Assembly (NCBI GenBank): GCA_020746105.1
Contig: CM036620.1
Span: 44,970,706-45,034,705 of the forward strand
DNA length: 64,000 bases
Direction: 5' to 3'
Source of the DNA: Trogon surrucura
Taxonomy: Eukaryota; Chordata; Aves; Trogoniformes; Trogonidae
Shown: positions 38,560 to 52,171 of the stretch, piece after piece
Numbering within the stretch: the stretch's first letter is position 1
Layout of the letters: each line of letters begins with the position of its first letter
Translations under genes and position numbers: made by a program
The notes under the pieces: generated by a model
Told to the model about the DNA's origin: nothing
Database searches by the model: none
The model's input: only the letters and a program-made list of their open reading frames with translations

Positions 38560-39650
38560 CTCCATTCAGTAATTTATTTTGTACATAGTGCTGCTACTAA
38601 TTTAAACAGGCATGAAAACAGACAGAAAAGCAATAATAAATGTATTGTCCCATTAGTGCAACTGGGGCAATTACTAATTCACAAATATTGAAATTAGCAC
38701 TGATTGAGATAAATTAATTTCTCATAATTTAATAATGCAAATCACATTACCAGCAAAGACCTACAATTATTGGCAGCAGAGCAATGCGGATTTTAATACA
38801 GAAACGTAAAGTCGATAACGTTATTTTTCTCTGCATTACATAAAATTATTTTGTTAAATGCTTCTTTGGTTTGTCTTTATGGTTTTGCATTTCTTCTGCT
38901 ATTTTGTCTGTTCTAAAATCTTTGGCCCAAATTATTCCAGCAGACAACCCTATTCAGTTAAAGTCATGAATGGTTTTGTAGTGATTTCAGGGTTTTGTTT
39001 TACCCATTCTGTATTCCCAAATGGCATAGTATTAATGTAAATTGGTGTCATTCAGTAGTTAATCAGCTTCTCTAAATTCACTTTTCTTATTAAACAGAAA
39101 GTTGTTTCCTATTGGAAAAATGCACAGTAACTATTTCTTTTAAAAATATTTAGTAAATTCTGATACGTTTAAAACATAAATTACATTTATAGTTATCCAT
39201 GTAAGGCTAATAAAACTGAAGAAATTTTGAGAAGGCAAAAATCATTTTCTTTATAACCTGCACTTCTTAGCTGATAAAATGCCTTATTTTGAACGTAGTG
39301 GAAATGACCCTATAAGTCCAAGCTTCTACCAAGAAGCTTCATTAAAGTACATAAATTACTACAACTGTCAGAGATGGCATTAAGTATTCAATAAAAGTAG
39401 ACTTAACACAATTAATAGCAATTAAAATTATACTTTTATGATGTCAGCCACCAGCACTGTAAAGACATAATTGCCTGTAAGGATTTCTCTACCATATTTA
39501 TCCTCTAAAACTGTCCAATTTATATGAAAAATGCCAAAAACATATCCCAAATGGGTACCATTATCTTGTTGGATTTTTAAAAGTGATCTGTCTTTATCCA
39601 GCCTGTGCACATTAAGCTAATTTACTTTAATTAGTTTTTTCCTCATTGTC
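38560..39650. promoter_or_regulatory. Candidate cluster of conserved noncoding elements
   Basis: AT-rich but complex sequence, low in homopolymers after 38560, with many TAAT/ATTA and CAATTA cores and a perfect octamer ATGCAAAT (38735-38742), the POU-factor site. Palindromic AAGCTTCT arms lie at 39320-39339. This composition is typical of developmental enhancers in gene deserts, but only alignment can show conservation. Confidence 0.2.
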
Positions 39651-41669
39651 TTAATAGGCATGTTGATAAGGTTTTATTGGGAAGGGGAAAGGCGGGATGT
39701 TGGTTGTTTTTTGTGGGTTTTTTTTTTCTTTTCCTAACTACAGATGTTAAACTTTACTCATTAACTATCTGGAATCCCGCACTTGGATTTGCTCTGTTCA
39801 TGTTCACTATCAGCTGGTTGTCTGTTACAAACTTACTGAATGATAGGGTCTTTAGTATTTTTTAGAAATGTAAAGCAACGGTGCTTTGCTTAATTAGCTG
39901 GTAATTAAGTAAGAAAGAAGAAACATTTTTGGCTGTGCTGTAGAGAGGAATTGTGCTCTGGACATAATAAAATCGTTAGCTAATTCCTAGAACAGTAATT
40001 TATGTCTCTAAAATCCATACAACAGAATATCCATGAAAAATGCCAGAGTTTTCAAGTGATAATAAAAACAAAATATGAGAACATGATCAACAAGTTGGTG
40101 TACACCTTTAAAATCTAGGCTCAGTCTTCTAACTTAAATACCTAAAGTTAAAAGCTTACACCTTGTTATGTAATTGGGAGCCCTGTGTAATTGACAGCAA
40201 GAGGTAAGTGCCTAATCTAGGTCTTTGGAATTGCCTTTGGTGACATATAAATCACTCTGTTGAGTGTACAGCTGAGTTTCTGGTCTTTCATCATGAGCTG
40301 TGTGATATCCAGGTGTGTGAAGTTTAACAGAACATCTTTTTCTTGATGTCTTTTGAAATATCTTCTGTTGATCGAATAAAGTTTGTAAAGGTATGTGTAA
40401 TGTTTTGATAGCATTTCTACAGGTCTATTTTTTAAATTGTCTTGATGTTTACATTCGATAAATTTTCATTATACAAAATGTGAGATACCAAACCATTAGC
40501 ATGGTTTTATCAGGTTAGACTGTGATTTGCTCCTTACCTTTCCACATACACTTGAGGTTGAGTATGAATGTTTCGCAATACACAAAAGACAATCTGATAT
40601 CTAATTTATGTTACTGAATGGATAGTTCAATTTTAAACCAGCATCACCACACAATCTAAAAATCAATAACCCATAAAGATGCAGAGTACTCAGAATAGGA
40701 TTGCATACAAATTTATGAGAGTGAATACTGTTTTGGAACTCGGAAATAGCTGTGCATGTATTTTGAAGCTGTAAGGTTACAGAGAGTTTTAAAAGTGTTT
40801 CAGATTCTTTAGAAATTAAAACATTTTTCATAGAAATCCCCCAGAAAAGCACAGAATTTAATGATGAATTAGTATTAAACACTGCAGAATCGACCCCTGA
40901 TTCAGTAGATTCATTTAAGAATAAGAAGCTTCAACTTTATTTTGGACACAATTAAAATAACTTAAACTACTTGCCATTCTTAAGCATTTCCAAGAATTTG
41001 ACTAGTGGCAGAGACTAATATCCTGATATGTAACTGTTAAAACACTCTAAAAATAAGTAACAAGGACTTTTATATAGACTATGAAATTCCTTGACTCTCA
41101 TGTCATGAAATTATGTTCAAAGTGGTTAGGAAGAATTCTTGGTAACTAAAGTATTTATGTGAATCAAATGTAAAGGACTTGCTGTAGCTTCTTTTTTGTT
41201 GTTGTTCCTGTAGTAGTGTATTGGTGACTTTGTATTACAGTGCATTGACTTAATTATTCATAATTCATCCAGAATATTTTCTTTCATCATGTCTATGCCT
41301 TCTACTGGAGCAGATGTTTATTGTAGGTTTCCAGGCTACTGAATTACAAGCCTACCCCACAGGTGATTCTTCAGGAGGTGTTTTAGCTTTGGTAGCCCAA
41401 CTTGAACTTCACTAGGCAATTTTTTCCTTTTCTTGAAGCAAAATATTATTTATATTGAGAACATCTAATAACCTATTGTCTGACGTAACAAAATATAAAT
41501 GTTGAATCAGAGACACATTTCATACTATTATATTAATAACAAAAATCAGCAGAACTTTAACTGGTAGCTTTGATGGCTGAAGTCCGCTCTTCCAACTGAA
41601 ATTGAAGCTGCAACAAGCTTATAAATCAGATTAAAGTCAGATAAATCAGGTAAAATTATCCTATGTATT

Positions 41670-41700
41670 GTGCATGTGTGCATGTGTCTGTGTGTGTGTG
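41670..41700. repeat. Short TG-rich microsatellite
   Basis: Alternating TG with GTGCATGTG units, ending in a short pure (TG)n. It is too short to be a major repeat. Confidence 0.8.
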
Positions 41701-43557
41701 GAAATGTTTTCACTGCACTATGAAATTCTGAGATTAGCTTACTTATTTTAATAAGTAAACCTTTGAAAATCTGGTCATAGGGTGGTTTTCAATATAATTT
41801 TTCCTTAGTAACAAGAGGCAAAAAGGAAAAAAAATAGTGAAAAAAAGACCCCAAACGTGAAGTGTATGAGTAACCCAACTCCCCTTGAAAAATTCGGTTA
41901 AAGTCTGAAATAGTGCTAGGGTATTGTGAAGAGATGTATGGCTCTTTCCTGTAGAAGGCAAGATGAAGGCCTGAATTTGTCTATTGTTATTATAAAAGAT
42001 AGCAAGACAGAGAAAAAAAGGTAGATGTTTGAAAAATTTGAAAAACGCTTGGAACTTTATTCAGTCTTTCTTTTAGAGGTAACTCTTTAAGGAAAGCTGT
42101 CTTGTAGGAATACTCAATGTTGTTTGTAAAATCTTCCTTGAAATTTTAATGCATGACAACCTTGAGATCTAGAAACTTGTAGTTGTTCTGTGCTAACATC
42201 CAAGGCTTAATCCTTCTCTGCTCCAAAAACTAACGACACTCTTGGAGGACGGAGCTAAACTTCCATCGGTAAATTTAGGTGTTCTTCAGTTTCGACTTTT
42301 GATATGCTGAATTTGGTGTTTACATTGCAAGAACATCACTTCAAATCCATCATCAGTACAAGGTAAAAGAACAGAGCAAAGCGTGTACACCTGATTCTGT
42401 GAAATAGAGCAGACTACTAGAGACTAATGCTTGAACCCCTCTGTAGATCTCACCAAAAGTTTTGTCTAGAGCTTGTATGTAACTTATGCAAATTGCATAT
42501 CAATTTTATATTGCCTGCTTCTCACTGATGTGATTTGTAATTTGTTTAGACTTCTTCATCTAATATTTATCTCATAAAAATCACCTCTCATAATGAAATT
42601 GACAATTGAAAGGGATGGCATTGAGAAATGAGTTAACATTAGAAAATAAGGCTAGGGATTTCCTTATTAAATCAAAAGCATTCCGAGGGAAATGCCATAA
42701 GGAGCCATAAGCATTCCAGATGGTAAATTATTTTCTATATAACATTCAGATCTATCTCTAACAGATCAGCTTTTTTGTATGATCATAAGATCTGCCCTGT
42801 CTTTAGATTTTCAGTATTGCAAAATATTTTCCTTTGGTGATGGAAAGGTATCAAGAACTTATTTTCTGTGTCTTATGGTACTGATATTAATCAAGAATGG
42901 TTTCACAAAGATCAGTATAACTCTGGAAATCAGACAAAACCACCAGTGAGTATAAAATCACTCTATACTTAAAAATTAGTTGAGGATTTCTCTGCATTTG
43001 ACACACCCCTTCACACCTCCACTCATTTTTCCTGTAGGAGTGACTGAAGTCTGGTAGAACCTAAGAGTTATTTCTCAAATGGGTATGCTGATTATATGAA
43101 CAAAAGGTACTGGGACATCAATGATAGTGGAGATGATTATTTTGCACTTTAACACTAGGAAATGTGGATAATTCACACTATATAAGAAATTCCAGGATAA
43201 AACACAGAACTAAAAGCACTAGTCTAGAAGGTGGAGAATTTATTAGCTTTTAGAGTGTTATATCAGGGCGCATGGTTATGTAGAAATCAACCTGTACAAC
43301 AGAGTCTTCTCAGTTGTTCCCAGATATTTAGCTTCCAGTTCCTAACACAAATACCTTTTATATATAAATCTTGCACTACCTACTTTTAAATTTCATGTCA
43401 TTTCTGTTATGTCAGTCCTCAAGGTAATCCGTTTTTTCTTGTGTGATAGAATAGTCCTATTCTGTATTAGAGCACCTCTGTTAACATTGTGTCATCAAGA
43501 AATTCCATCAGCATCTTCCTCGTGTTTTTTTCTGCCATGACCACTTCTCACGTGTTG

Positions 43558-43660
43558 CCTGACCTAGTCGAGAGGTGGCGTCCCTGCCCATGACAGGGAG
43601 GTTGGATTAAATGATCTCTAAGGTCCCCGCCAGTGTAGGCCATTCTGTGATCTATGATCT
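43558..43660 (+). mobile_element. CR1 LINE, 3' tail fragment
   Basis: Plus-orientation CR1 3' UTR: CCTAGTCGAGAGGTGGCGTC, then CCCTGCCCATGACAGGGAGG, ATGATCTCTAAGGTCC and a tail of ATTCTGTGATCTATGATCT. The octamer repeat is diverged. No coding part remains. Confidence 0.9.
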
Positions 43661-45892
43661 AATGAAAATATTAAATCATGTAACTGAAGAATCAGGCTCT
43701 GAGGAACTGCCCTATGTCTGGCTTTCACTGCTTCCTGAAGTTATCTCACCTTCAGACTATTCCTTACCAATCTAACATCTATTAGCCTGAGCTCAGTTAA
43801 TGTGGCATTCCTTCACTTTATTAATGGTCATGGATGAGAACCACTGTGTTTCCTATTCCAAGAAAGAAAACAGCTGTTTTATTAAAGAGAAGAACCAGGT
43901 TAGTCTAGCACAGTTTACTTTTGATATATAAGGTACAAACACATTTAGTTGAACAAGTAGGAGACATCTAGAGTACAAGAATTTCAGGGAAATTCATCCC
44001 TGTGCATACCCTCCTACCACTCAGCAGTCAGTGGCTTGAAGTCTCATTATGTCAGAGGTCAGATTTGGGTCATTATAGATAATAGGTAACGAGACCTTTT
44101 GAATTGCTCGTGATTTTGGGCTGCATCATCCTGTAATGGTGACTCGCACCATTTAATTATGTGTTTTCTCCAGGAAAACTGTGTTTGTTTGTTAGAACTT
44201 CTCTTGTGATGACTGAATTGAGAAATCCCTGTTCTAATGCCATAGTAATGAGAATTCCGTGTATATTATTATATGGGCCTTTATCCTGTCGTTCTTCAAT
44301 TACCTCTTTTTTTCAATCTGAAGAACTCTGATCCATTCCACTGTCTTCCAGTATGAAGTTACTTCACAATCCCTCCATATTCTTCCTGCATTTTTTGCCT
44401 CTTTCCTGGGTGTGATGTGTTTTTCTGAGATGCAGTGATCAGATATTCAGTGTTCAACATGAATATGCAGTGGGTGGATTTATAGCATTAAAAAAGGTTA
44501 CATGATGTTGGTTTTTTTCCTAATTTCTAATGTTCTAATGCTGTTTTTTTGACTGAGGTTGGAAGCTGTTGATTTTGGAGGACTAGTCACAATGATTCCC
44601 AAGTTCTCTTTCTAAGCCGAATTTAGAATCCACCAGTTTGAATGTGTAGGAAGGGGTATTTATTCCCACACAGACTGTGTTGCATTTATTGAAAGCATTT
44701 CACTCATTCCACTTCTGTGTACCATTCACAGCCGTTGCTTCAAATAGCTCTCCCTGATGAAGCAGCCCATCAGAGATTACTTGAATTATGCATTCCTGAA
44801 GAAATCCACAAAACTTCTTTTAATAAAGATTACAGTACAGTAGTGATACACTCTTAAAGTACATTTAATTGGCAATGTTGAGTTGAGACACAGCAAATAA
44901 CAGTGACATAAAATAGCAACTCTGAAATGGCAATGCTGTGCAATTGCCATGGAAGAAGTAATCTTTATTTGCTTGCTCTTTAAGAGAAAGAGAATATCTT
45001 TTAAAATCATCATGATAAGGAAGGACAAATAGACTTGGAGCCTAGATAGTTATATGTAACTTAAGCAGATTGTTGTTCAGCTGAGTGAAAACTTGCCTAC
45101 AAAATAAACCCCGAAGAGGATTAAAACTAAATTGTCTTTGCTTCTATCCTTCAATTTCTATTTAGTGTACTTCCTAGGACCACCTGTTTCCTAAATATCA
45201 GTTTTCAGACTGCAAGTGCTGTGAAGCCTGTTGGGTTTTTTGGGTGGCTTTAAATTTTTGGGGAGTTGTGATGTTTTCAGAACTTCTCAACTAGTCCTAC
45301 ACATTATAATATATGTAGTTTCTAACCAGCTCATTCAGATTACTAGAAAAACTTTCATTAATTTCAATGGGGAATCAAACTGATAATGTATATAAAGCTA
45401 TGCTGTCATTCAGCGTGAAAAATAAAATGAAATGTCATGCCATTTATGTCATGGCACAATAGTGTCTTTTGAAGATATCACAAATCCAAGTGCACATAAA
45501 AGAACCATACAGAGATCAAGTTCTATTTCTTCTAATGTCCTCATTTATTTTTAATAGGACTGAAAAATAAAGATCATAAAATCTACAAGATTAGATTATC
45601 TACCTCTAGTTACAAGAATCTCTATCTTATCTGTAGGAAGAGTAATATAAGGTATAGAAGATCTTTTGATGGGACTTGACTGTATACACTGTGATTAGTT
45701 CAGTAATGGTGGAAGACTTAACTTTGATTTAGTACAGAGACTGCTTCATTAACTGTAATTGTTCTGTTAGCGATATGGGTTCTGTATAACTTAAAGTCTC
45801 TTATGTGCACATTACAGAGTTAGTTATCTAAAAATCCTCTGAAGCATCATTAATGTTTTGCCACATCCCAGCTGAACTTGCTGATTCTTGCC
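43661..45892. other. Unique AT-rich DNA, no gene recognised
   Basis: No named repeat or gene seen up to the target duplication of the solo LTR. Only short frames without domains, such as 44786-45028 on the minus strand. Confidence 0.6.
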
Positions 45893-46667
45893 TGTCGAGG
45901 GTTAGGGGTGAGCCAGCCATAAACGCTGACAGATGCTCTTTAACCCCCTCTCCCTCCACAAACGGGAAGGGAAAGGGAATGAGACGGAGACACTTATGGA
46001 TTGGAAAAGAAAACTAAAACAGCTTTAATAAAGCAATAATAAAAATAATATACAAATAATATAATATCCTATCACATCATATCATAAATGTAATATAATA
46101 TAGAAATATATACAGACCAATATCAAACTCGGCAGCTCCCACCAATAGCAATCCCCACCGATGCTGCAGAGCAGGCAGTCCCAGGCTCAACAGCAAAGGT
46201 GAACCAGACACAGGAGCTGGATTTGAGAAATCAGGATCAAAGGCAGAAGATCAGACGGAGTCCTCCCTGGGTGCCATCCATTGAAGAAAAAGGCCTAAAC
46301 CCTCATGATCACTCAGTTTATGCTGAGTATGATGTATATGGAATAGAACACTCTTGTTGGTCACTTGTCTGTTACCCCCCCAGAGGTGCAACCATTTACT
46401 TCCTTGTGACACTTCTTACTACCTGGCACCCCCCAGCGTGGCACACAAGAGCCAGCAGTGGCCTTGGTCGCTATAGCAATAAGTATAAGCAAGAGCCTTT
46501 CTGCATCCCAGTCCCAGGCAGTAACTGTAAACATCAGGTGTTATCACTGCCAGTAGCTGAAACCCTCTGCAAAAACATGCTGTTGACTTCAGAAAGTGCA
46601 GTCTCTTAAAGGGACTGAGCTGAACTGAACAGAATTGGTTCTTTTTAGCTCAAACCAGAACATTGCC
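45888..46667. other. Target-site duplication of the solo LTR (TTGCC)
   Basis: The five bases TTGCC at 45888-45892 are repeated exactly at 46663-46667, directly abutting the LTR ends. A five-base duplication fits ERVL-class integration. It shows that both LTR edges are intact and fixes the boundaries to the base. Confidence 0.9.
45893..46662 (-). mobile_element. Solo ERVL-type LTR, complete, minus strand
   Basis: A 770-bp long terminal repeat bounded by TGT...ACA and by a perfect 5-bp target duplication. Read on the minus strand it starts TGTTCTGGTTTGAGC and ends CCCTCGACA. A TATA-like element (GTATATATTTC, plus coordinates 46103-46113) and a possible polyadenylation signal ATTAAA (46024-46029) lie downstream in the expected order, separated by an AT-rich stretch (46020-46110). 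No gag, pol or env sequence is present, so this is the product of recombination between the two LTRs of a former provirus. The 136-codon plus-strand frame at 46199-46609 is antisense LTR sequence and not a gene. Good preservation of ends and duplication suggests a moderately young insertion. Confidence 0.93.
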
Positions 46668-49600
46668 TGTATTTGTTGAGTCTATACTGAAAAAATTCAA
46701 TCAGATTTTGCTTTCTTTTACAGGAAACATAGGAATTTCTTGAACAACTTCAGACCAATAAAAAGACATAAATTAGAAATAGTCTGTGAGAAAGTGTTTT
46801 CAGAATAGACATGTTTTCCACCTGAGACAAATGCTATATTTTGGTCTTCATTTCTGCCGGTATTTTACTCATAATAGTGTGTAAGTCTCTAGGGTAAAGA
46901 GAAAAGGTATGTATTTGCCATTAAGAGAATAGAAATTCTGCCAGTATGAGTCGTAATTCAAAAGCAGAAGCATTAGTACTTTGGGGTAAACAAGAAAAGC
47001 TGGTCTGTGGTGTTCCTGTCACTGCAAACTGCAAGAAGGTGAAGACTCCAGTATAGCTAATGTGGCAGTTACTGCTGATTTTTGCATGTAATGTTTTTTT
47101 TTCTGATGAATCACACATGTGCATAACTTGCTGTCGGCTTCCCCTAATTACCGTAGATCATCTTCATGATTTGCCACTTGCAGCCTAATACATTATGATA
47201 GTTGAAGTAATATGTTCTGGCTATAATTGGTTGCCCGCTATTGATACGGGTAATGGATCTCTCCTGTGAAATACAAACAGTAACTAGATGCACAGCATGC
47301 AGGTGAGTTAAGTACCCACACTACCCAGGAATCAGCAGGTATTCCTCACGACTTAGTCTCATGATGTATTTTTCTGGAAGCTCGGCATATCTCTAATTGC
47401 AATTATATTTTGTGTCCATCTTATCTCAGATCTTAGAAAAGGGGTTTCTCTGTATAAATATTTAAGTATGAAAGTAAATGCAATACCAAGCACTTTTCTG
47501 CAGACTTGGAGAAATATAACTGGCATAGATCTTTCCAGCGAATTCCCATTTATATTAGGAGAGTTGGTCTCAAGTATAATTCACATCCCAAAGAGGAAAA
47601 TAAAATCTTTAAACTGGAAACTGGGAGCTACATTTTGACGTGGCAAGTCTTCATATTACATGTTTAGTTCAGTGTAATCGATAGCATTAATAAATCAGTG
47701 GATTGACTGAATTCTGAAAGGATTGTAGCTCTCACACAATAAATTGATTTTTGTGTTCTCCATGTGAACACAGAAACACTGTAGTTAAGTGCACAGTTGG
47801 TGTAATATTGACTCTTTTTTTTCCTGATATTTAGTCACTGTGTGTTCAAGGTTGACAAGGGCAATTATATCCCACCAGTGTCTATGAGTAACCATATTTG
47901 TCTAGGGTACTGTTTTCCCCAAAACACTTCTTGGATTCTAACACCTACCCTCTTTTACACGTTCAATCCAAAACTTCTAAAAAAAAATTACCTCCTCTCA
48001 AAGTACTACTAAAGTGTTTGATTTGTTTTAAAAAAAGGCTTAAGGCAAATGTTTGTGGAACAGCATAAGCTTTTTAAATATTTCACTTGGTTTCTTTCAG
48101 TAAATCCAGTTATAGTGGTTGAAGAGCAAACCATCAAAACATTTAAAGGTTTAGCCACTCTTTTCTCATCCTTACTGTTTTACACCTTTCTAAAAAGACT
48201 TCAGAAATAAAGAGAAGTGCAAAGCACATTGCATCCAAAGCCACACACAGGTTTAGCCTAGGGAGATTATCTTTAGTTTTACTGAACATTTGACTTTGCA
48301 TATTTCAAAACTTAGACTTCGGTATTACTTTTGTGGCATCCATTGCAAGAAATCTTTGAGAAGAATAAATTACATTCTATTCAATTCATTTTTATTTATT
48401 TGAGGGTTTCATATTGCCTCTAAATATTTAAGGCAGCGGTTTTCACCAATTTTTCTACTCTGATTACAACTTACCTAATATTAACCTCATCACCTACCAG
48501 ACAGTGATTATGTACTACATAACTTGCAGTTGGTGAAAATACGTGGCACGATACAAGTTAAATGATTTGAAGGAAATTTGTGGTTTGTTAAAACTTACCT
48601 GTACGTTAGAAATAGATAAGTAGATACCACACAGATAATGCATAACTAAAACGTAATAGAAAACTGAGACAACTTCGGATTTTGGAAGGGGAGAATTTGA
48701 CATTTTAGAGTAGTACATAAGAGTCTGAATTAACTACTGTATATTTAAGTCTGGCTTAAACATGGCAACTGGTGAAATCTATGTACCACCCTCAGTGATG
48801 TTGGCAGCTGGAATGGGGGCAAAAAACACTTAATGTTGCATGCTTTGGCTCGAATCAGAGTTTTGAAGGTCTTGGTATTGCAAAACCTTATTTTTCAGCA
48901 CCTTGTTGGCTCTTATTAGAAGTACCGCATTTGATCAGTCAGAATTTAATCTTGAAACTGATTAAAATAGTAATTATTTGATTAATCAGTGAAGAAATAG
49001 AGTTTGTTTAAAAGCCAGGCTCCATTTACTTAATAATTTGAGATTTTACAGTACAGATCTGAATACTAACATTCTTTGACAACTGGCTTTCAAAAACATC
49101 AACTTTTGTTCAGAACTCCCAAAATTTATCCTGCTAAGGGCTCAGCAGCAGTCTATGGAAAAAGTTTCTTGTCATGTCCTTCCATGCACATCGTCGATTC
49201 TCAGCTTCATGTGAATATTCATCATGATCTAAACAATCAGAATCAAGGGAGGGGCAAATAAGTGATCTATGCATGAAATAATAAGGACAACAACAAGGAA
49301 ATATAAGAATGTAGTCTTCATACTCCTAAAGTCATCTGCATGTGTACAGAGTCATCTTTTGATTTTTCAAGAATATGTACTGTTTCTTCTGTTCATACAG
49401 CCTTGCTAGGTAAGATGCATTTTTCATAGTGACACCATCAGCAAAACTAACTGTATTCAATGTAAACAGAAAAGACATTCTTCTGTTGAAGGAATAAATC
49501 CAAATTGAAAAGACATATTTTTGGTTTGTGATTATTCAAAGCTTTGTTGACAAGCAGAAATTACAGTTAAAACTGCAGAAATAATGTAGTCTTATTCACA

Positions 49601-50469
49601 ATTTAAGCAAGTGAATATTCCAGTCACTTTTAAACTTTTACTCCTGTTTTTCTTGCTTGTTTTACACTTTCTGTCTATTAAGAAAAATCCAGTAGATATT
49701 TCATGGTGAATAAGTATATTTTTTTTCCTATTTGTGTTTTTTAGTGGACTTCATGTGGGATAAAGTGTTGTGGAGTTGAAAAGTTGCGTGGCATGGGTGA
49801 ACATGTAACTGATCACAGGAACCAGTAGTTATAGCATGAAATCCATACTAACAAATAGTTTAAGCAATGCCAGGTTTGATACAAAGTGATGCACAGTGGT
49901 CTAATTATTACACATATTTTTAACATATGTTCTGCGTTATATCACAGAGAGACTGGTTCTTTAATGCTGCTTTTTACCATGTTACTTTTCCTATGATACC
50001 AATTATTTTAAGCATGTATGACAAGTAACTGGCATCTTTATAGCCCTGAGGTTGCATCTCAGCAGGCTTTACCAGTAATACTGTGAACATGAAAATAATG
50101 TTAACAATCTCTTCTATTGAAAAGAGTATTATGGACATAGAAAATGCACTAAACAACCTTTGGACCAAAAAACAAAAACCCAGTGACTCATGAGCTGAAG
50201 TGTACATAGTATCTAAGTAACAACATTTTAAGATTAAAATCTTACATATTCCAAGGTTGTCTTTCAAAACTGCTATTCAAATTACTTGTCAGGAGCTCTA
50301 GTGGATGCATGTCACTGTTAATAACCAAATGAATTAACAGCATGTTGAGGTTGTGTAGCAACCATATAGATATGTTCCTGTTGCAATTAAATAAAAAAAA
50401 ATGTGTGCTTGTGTAGAAGGAGGTAAATCTTTATTACTAACATACTATTATATTATTGAGTTTTACTAT

Positions 50470-50770
50470 GACAAGGTAGTGAAATTATATATGTATATAG
50501 AGTATACTGGTTTTGTCACACAAGCAACAATGGAACAAGCTTCTACAAAACAATTATATATGTAGTTCTATGTAATCAAAGGTGTATAAGACTGAATCTG
50601 TGCAAATATACACATCTATAGTTATAGATGGCTATAGGGTTTTATACATATTTGTTCTATGGAAACTTATTCTATAGAAACTATATGTATTATAATAGAC
50701 TAATATTTATGTAGAAATCTATACTTATAGATATGCGCATACATGTATGCATATTTATATTTTTTTGTAT
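50470..50770. repeat. TATA-rich stretch with palindromes
   Basis: Many partly repeated TATAT, CTATAG and TATGTA units without a fixed period. The 14-mer GCATACATGTATGC at 50737-50750 is a perfect palindrome. This may be an old degenerate microsatellite or a matrix-attachment-like sequence; function is not shown. Confidence 0.6.
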
Positions 50771-51370
50771 AACAATACTCTTTAATTATTTTTTTTACAC
50801 TGATTTTATCTGAGTGGGTTTACCTGGACCCAAGAAATCTGTTCTTACTGTGCTTTTCAGGTTTTAGATATTTGTCTACATCGGAGTTTCTGTTATCAGT
50901 AGCAACACTGTGGTCTCTGGTTCCTTGCATGGCTGGGGTTATGGTAGCAGACTATTGCTTATTGTGGTAGGCTGTAAGGTCCATTCGTTCATGCTGAATG
51001 AGGCTGGTGCTGAGAACCTAGCATTAGTTGTTCTCCATAGAACTGCAACTCTTGGCTGTTTTTAATTCATTTGGTACCAAGATCTTTGGATCAGTTGTGC
51101 CAATGATTCAACTCAATAAACTAGTAAATAAAAATGCCCTATGTGATCTTTGCCTCAGGACTCTTTCCGACTGTGTCTAGGGACATGGCTCAAATACAAT
51201 TTACAAAAGAGCACTACTCATATAAGTAGCCAGGATACTTCTTTGAGATGATGATAAATGTCTATCCCTATCCATTCTGCTCTATATAACTTTTATTGAA
51301 ATCCTCTGTGGAGGGTCACATTTTGTGAGAGCGTACTCACCTGCTTAGTCTCTGTGCCACAAATCGTTCT

Positions 51371-51426
51371 TAGATAACAAACTGTTGTTAAATAACAATT
51401 GATGTTAGATAACAACATCAATTGTT
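51371..51426. repeat. Nested hairpin cluster
   Basis: Two hairpins lie side by side. The first has stem TAACAA/TTGTTA with a 4-base loop (about 51375-51390). The second has a perfect 13-bp stem AACAATTGATGTT (51394-51406) and its complement (51414-51426), with a 7-base loop. The phrase TTAGATAACAA occurs twice, once in the flank of the first hairpin and once across the loop of the second. Confidence 0.85.
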
Positions 51427-52155
51427 GTCTTACACTAGCTCCTTCTTGATTTACAAATGCTTGAGTCGTTCCTTCATGGGGTTTTCAAGAGTCCTTACCA
51501 ACAAAGGTGGAGAAAGAGTGTTAGTACGGAAAAGCTCAAGACCCATTTTTACCATCTCAACATAGAACTGAGCAGGAGATGAAGTTCCAGTTCAGTGTCC
51601 TGAAACTGAAAGCTATTTTCTGATGTGCAAGGTGTTCTTCCCAATTCAAATCAACGTATGGTTTCTCATATATGTTAGCATAGCAATATAATCACTCAAG
51701 CTCCAAGTTAATAGACCTTTGAAGTTGATAGTCAAAGAAATAGAATGTGCTGGATCATTTCAGTGTTTTATCTGTCAGACAGCAGTAAAGTTTTATAAGG
51801 TTTTTTTGAGTCACTTTTACATAAAATAGCATTGATGTTTTACCGCCTCTTCTATTTTGCATTTTCTCCATGGGATGAAAGGTTCCATCTCAGTACGTGT
51901 AATAAATATTCCAGTGACTTTGTGTGTGTGGCAAGCGAAAAATCACTACCTCTGGCAGATTGCTAAAAACTGATGCTGTTGTCTAACCATATGTGCCTAA
52001 TTCCATAGGGATTAAGACCTATGGAAGACCTGCTGCCTCCTGGAAAGGCGGCCAAGACCAGGCAACTGTATTGCTGCACTGCTGTCTGGACTAAGGTCAT
52101 TGTATATGAGCTTCCGTTGTCATCTCTGAGAAGCTAGTTAGGAACAATCAGATGA

Positions 52156-52171
52156 TTTTTTTTTTTTTTTT
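52156..52171. repeat. T16 homopolymer
   Basis: Sixteen consecutive T residues; simple repeat with no accompanying retrocopy recognised. Confidence 0.9.

Larger units (their letters stand above)
33312..43557. other. Ten kilobases of unique AT-rich DNA
   Basis: No gene or named repeat. Holds a pyrimidine-rich tract (34850-35100), a T17 run (38455-38471), a stretch resembling conserved noncoding DNA (38560-39650), a perfect hairpin with an AAGCTTCT stem (39320-39339) and a short TG-rich repeat (41670-41700). Confidence 0.6.

Noticed and set aside
46199..46609. 136-codon plus-strand frame starting with ATG-like context
   Set aside because: Lies wholly within the solo LTR, antisense to it; composition-driven and not a gene.
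49401..49409. Nine-base microexon between TTCTGTTCATACAG and GTAAGA
   Set aside because: Signals are strong, but a 9-base exon containing TAG in one frame cannot be told from chance without transcripts.
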